A stretch of DNA of 7,939 bases from Sulfurovum sp. GTDB taxonomy: Bacteria > Campylobacterota > Campylobacteria > Campylobacterales > Sulfurovaceae. A program made the position numbers and the translations under genes. Shown in pieces: positions 6,273 through 7,939 of this stretch (within the stretch, counting starts at the first letter, position 1; each line of letters opens with the position of its first letter). The notes under the pieces were generated by a model, which saw only the letters and a list, made by a program, of their open reading frames with translations, was not told the DNA's origin and ran no database searches. The DNA lies in the NCBI GenBank assembly GCA_022729615.1, contig DZAQ01000059.1:1-7939 (forward strand). The letters run 5' to 3'.

Positions 6273-6865
6273 AAAATCTCTCCCTCTTTACAGTACTCTT
6301 TGCTCTCGCTCTTTTGTTCGGAGGATGCGCTTCGAAGAGTGCGCCTATCCAGACCTATACGCTCAATCCGGATCTAAGAATGGGACACTTCGCAAATGCT
6401 CCCTATGGTACCAAGACGCTAAGGGTCGGCTATCCTAGCAACATAAAGGGCAAATCAAGCAGCTCGATATTTTTCAGCTATAGCAGCTACGAAGAGGGGA
6501 GCTATCAAAATGCCATTTGGAACAGTGACAGCAGTCAACTCTTGATGGGAATGGTGGTGCGTGCAGTCGAAAAAAGCGGCGTATTTGGCAATATTTTGGA
6601 CTACAATTCGCTTGCCAATACGGACTATCTCCTTGAGAGCGAAGTCTATGATTTTTCTCACAAGGTGCGCAAAGATCTCTCCGTAGCAGTGGTAACCGTA
6701 CGGTTTGACTTGATCAACGGTGCAAACAATCTTTTGGTCAAAAGCAAAAAATTCAGCTACGAAATCCCTACAAAAAGTGTCAATGCCGCAGGGTATGTGG
6801 AGGCGACCAATGAGGCGCTTGAGAGACTCGCTGTCGATTTGACCCGTTGGCTTGCCAACAAATAG
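6269..6865 (+). CDS. ABC-transport auxiliary lipoprotein (PqiC-like)
   Basis: The 198-residue protein has a lipoprotein signal peptide: KN near the start, a hydrophobic stretch (4-17) and a lipobox ending FGGC, with C20 the predicted lipidated residue. Ala at +2 gives no inner-membrane retention signal under the E. coli Lol rule, so the outer membrane is likely. The mature part fits the ABC-type transport auxiliary lipoprotein family (PF03886, PqiC-like): TYTLNP (29-34), an LRVGYP strand (51-56), the TDYLLESEVYDFSH block (118-131) and a C-terminal helix ending in LARWL-like LTRWLANK. Such proteins partner MCE systems at the outer membrane. The start overlaps the MCE gene stop as ATGA, with AAGGA (6256-6260) 8 nt upstream. 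Family assignment is from pattern recognition because sequence conservation in this family is low. Confidence 0.85.
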   Translation: MKNLSLFTVLFALALLFGGCASKSAPIQTYTLNPDLRMGHFANAPYGTKTLRVGYPSNIKGKSSSSIFFSYSSYEEGSYQNAIWNSDSSQLLMGMVVRAVEKSGVFGNILDYNSLANTDYLLESEVYDFSHKVRKDLSVAVVTVRFDLINGANNLLVKSKKFSYEIPTKSVNAAGYVEATNEALERLAVDLTRWLANK

Positions 6866-6868
6866 GGC

Positions 6869-6874
6869 AGGTGG
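6869..6874 (+). promoter_or_regulatory. Ribosome binding site that sets a GTG start
   Basis: AGGTGG lies between the lipoprotein stop (6865) and GTG 6879, with its AGG 7 nt from the start codon. It favours the GTG over the in-frame TTG at 6852, which has no comparable upstream site. Confidence 0.55.
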
Positions 6875-6878
6875 GGCC

Positions 6879-7790
6879 GTGGATATCATATTCGGACCGG
6901 TGCACTCTCGAAGATTTGGCAGGTCGTTGGGGATCGATCTGAGCCCTTCGAAAAAACAGTGCAATTTTGACTGTCTCTATTGCGAACTTGCACCGGCAAA
7001 AACAGTTGATACTTATGATGTCGTGATATCACCCGATGAAGTGATCATCGCCCTCCAAAAGGCGCTCACGGAACATCCGGATATAGACTATATCACCATC
7101 ACCGCCAACGGAGAGCCGACACTCTACCCGTACCTCTCTATACTGATCGACAAGATCGATGCCATCAAAGGAGGCGTGAAAACGCTGATCCTCAGCAACG
7201 GCAGCACGATCATGGATCCCCAAACGAGAGAGGCGCTTGCGAAGCTTGATATGGTCAAGCTCTCGCTTGACTGCGCGAGTGATGCCTGTCTGCGCAAACT
7301 TGACCGCGCTCACCGCGGCATCACAATAGAGGCGATCAAAGAGGGGATGCTCGCATTTAAAGCGATGTACAATGGTCCTTTGATCATCGAGATACTCTTT
7401 GTCAAAACACTCAATGATTCATCGGACGAGATCGCCGCACTGGATAGCTTTTTGCTCCGGCTGCGGCCTGCGCGTATCGATATAGGAACTATCGACCGTC
7501 CCCCGGCTTACCGGGTGCAGCCGCTTAGTTTTGAAGAGCTTCACAAGATATCACAGCTCTTCGACCCTTCGCTGCCGATCTATATCGCTTCGCGCAAAGC
7601 TGTGACGCCTCACCCCGAATCCTACAGTTCGCAGGAGATACTCCAGACGCTCTCCAAAAGACCGTTGAGCACAGATGATATAGAGATACTTTTCGATGCG
7701 GCAAGCAAAGAGAGACTCGAAAAGCTTCTAGAGGAGAAAAAAATAGTCCTCAAAGAGATAAATAATATAGTTTTTTATACAACAGCGTAA
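6879..7790 (+). CDS. Radical SAM protein, COG0731/TYW1-related Fe-S oxidoreductase type
   Basis: This is a predicted radical S-adenosylmethionine enzyme of unknown substrate. The 303-residue protein opens with the family motif FGPVHSRRFGRSLGIDL (5-21) and the cluster-binding CNFDCLYC (28-35; C28, C32, C35). ITANGEPTL (74-82) holds the SAM-contacting GEP motif, LSNGS (105-109) and VKLSLD (126-131) mark later barrel strands, and a C-terminal region (about 250-303) looks like a small winged-helix add-on (RPLSTDDIEI onward). The family resembles the wyosine enzyme TYW1 in its core, but bacteria generally lack wybutosine, so that reaction should not be assumed. The GTG start was chosen for its ribosome binding site; a TTG at 6852 would add 9 residues and overlap the lipoprotein gene. 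The gene follows the lipoprotein by 13 nt, so it is probably co-transcribed with the lipid transporter. Confidence 0.9.
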   Translation: MDIIFGPVHSRRFGRSLGIDLSPSKKQCNFDCLYCELAPAKTVDTYDVVISPDEVIIALQKALTEHPDIDYITITANGEPTLYPYLSILIDKIDAIKGGVKTLILSNGSTIMDPQTREALAKLDMVKLSLDCASDACLRKLDRAHRGITIEAIKEGMLAFKAMYNGPLIIEILFVKTLNDSSDEIAALDSFLLRLRPARIDIGTIDRPPAYRVQPLSFEELHKISQLFDPSLPIYIASRKAVTPHPESYSSQEILQTLSKRPLSTDDIEILFDAASKERLEKLLEEKKIVLKEINNIVFYTTA

Positions 7791-7797
7791 AAATCCC

Positions 7798-7826
7798 TTG
7801 ACTTTCAAGTCATTTTTTACTATAAT
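7798..7826 (+). promoter_or_regulatory. Consensus sigma70 promoter of tRNA-Asn
   Basis: TTGACT (7798-7803), a 17-nt spacer and TATAAT (7821-7826) make a near-perfect promoter. Transcription would begin near 7833, about 30 nt before the mature tRNA. The stretch between -10 and +1 is C-rich (CACCCCC), like the GC-rich discriminators that put stable-RNA promoters under stringent control in other bacteria. Confidence 0.8.
7799..7818 (+). terminator. Weak hairpin plus T6 after the radical SAM gene
   Basis: TGACT (7799-7803) and AGTCA (7808-7812) form a 5-bp stem with a 4-nt loop, followed at once by six T residues (7813-7818). It is short and low in GC, so at best a weak intrinsic terminator. It lies 8 nt after the TAA stop and overlaps the -35 of the tRNA promoter. 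Confidence 0.35.
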
Positions 7827-7838
7827 CACCCCCACAAA

Positions 7839-7853
7839 AAAGCGAAGAGCTTT
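7839..7853 (+). other. Small hairpin in the pre-tRNA 5' leader
   Basis: AAAGC (7839-7843) and GCTTT (7849-7853) can pair around a 5-nt loop in the leader removed by RNase P. The stem is short and its importance is uncertain. Confidence 0.25.
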
Positions 7854-7862
7854 AGCTTCCAT

Positions 7863-7937
7863 TCCGGATTAGCTCAGCGGTAGAGTAGGTGACTGTTAAT
7901 CACTTGGTCGCAGGTTCGAATCCTGCATCCGGAGCCA
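7863..7937 (+). tRNA. tRNA-Asn (anticodon GUU)
   Basis: The 75-nt cloverleaf is complete. The acceptor stem pairs TCCGGAT (7863-7869) with ATCCGGA (7927-7933). The D arm is GCTC/GAGT with a GG in the loop. The anticodon stem is GGTGA/TCACT around CTGTTAA, placing anticodon GTT at 7895-7897. The T arm is GCAGG/CCTGC with loop TTCGAAT, the discriminator is G7934, and CCA is encoded (7935-7937). The GUU anticodon reads AAC and AAU, so the charge is asparagine. The D stem and anticodon stem each contain a terminal G-U pair, which is tolerated. Only two bases follow before the window ends, so membership in a larger tRNA cluster cannot be judged. Confidence 0.97.
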
Positions 7938-7939
7938 CT

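Noticed and set aside
6852..6878. TTG start giving a 312-residue radical SAM protein
   Set aside because: No ribosome binding site, and 14 nt of overlap with the lipoprotein gene; GTG 6879 has AGGTGG upstream and begins directly at the conserved FGPVHSRR region.
6455..6964. Minus-strand 169-codon frame opposite the lipoprotein gene
   Set aside because: It is antisense to two well-supported genes and has a Cys/His-scattered sequence with no recognisable family.
6879..7937. Link between the radical SAM enzyme and modification of the neighbouring tRNA-Asn
   Set aside because: TYW1-type chemistry acts on tRNA-Phe, and adjacency to a tRNA with its own strong promoter is not evidence of function.
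1..7939. CRISPR array, insertion sequence, phage, toxin-antitoxin or defence island
   Set aside because: No spaced direct repeats, transposase or integrase motifs, terminal inverted repeats or composition shift were seen; all long frames fit housekeeping or envelope genes.

Overview
The window reads as an ordinary chromosomal segment of a Campylobacterota (epsilonproteobacterial) genome. The evidence is the Campylobacter-type iamB/iamA-like lipid-transport gene order, the family resemblance of SpeA and CysE, strong TATAAT -10 elements with variable -35 regions, and very tight gene packing. Base composition is moderate (mid to high 40s % GC by eye, not computed). That would suit a Sulfuricurvum/Sulfurovum-like sulfur oxidiser better than Campylobacter or Helicobacter, but the genus is inference.

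Layout. Positions 1-696 (minus) hold the N-terminal 232 codons of a DUF2231 four-helix membrane protein that runs off the left edge and has its own extended -10 promoter. Positions 766-1467 (minus) are cysE (serine O-acetyltransferase) and 1484-3346 (minus) are speA (biosynthetic arginine decarboxylase). These two form a 16-nt-spaced operon read leftward from a TTGACA/TATACT promoter. A 121-bp divergent control region (3347-3467) separates them from a rightward operon. That operon contains an MlaE-type permease with a fused N-terminal STAS domain (3468-4574), an MlaF-type ATPase (4577-5356), an MCE-domain protein with a long helical C-terminus (5349-6272), an ABC-transport auxiliary (PqiC-like) lipoprotein (6269-6865) and a radical SAM protein (6879-7790). 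The junctions are a 2-nt gap, an 8-nt overlap, a 4-nt overlap and a 13-nt gap, so co-transcription and translational coupling are likely. A consensus promoter (7798-7826) then drives a tRNA-Asn(GUU) gene (7863-7937) at the right edge.

How the genes work together. The four mla-type genes supply an inner-membrane ABC transporter (permease plus ATPase), a periplasmic MCE ring or tube anchored in the inner membrane, and a lipoprotein likely to sit in the outer membrane. Together they form a compact phospholipid-trafficking system for the cell envelope. It differs from E. coli Mla in having MlaB fused to MlaE, in lacking MlaC and MlaA genes here, and in a much longer MCE protein. The radical SAM gene is probably co-transcribed but has no obvious link to lipid transport. 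SpeA feeds polyamine synthesis (arginine to agmatine) and CysE feeds cysteine synthesis (serine to O-acetylserine).

I found no phage, insertion sequence, CRISPR, toxin-antitoxin or defence system, and no frameshifted genes. The most interesting points are the compact fused lipid transporter, its apparently leaderless promoter, and a CysE that lacks the C-terminal isoleucine normally used to dock cysteine synthase.
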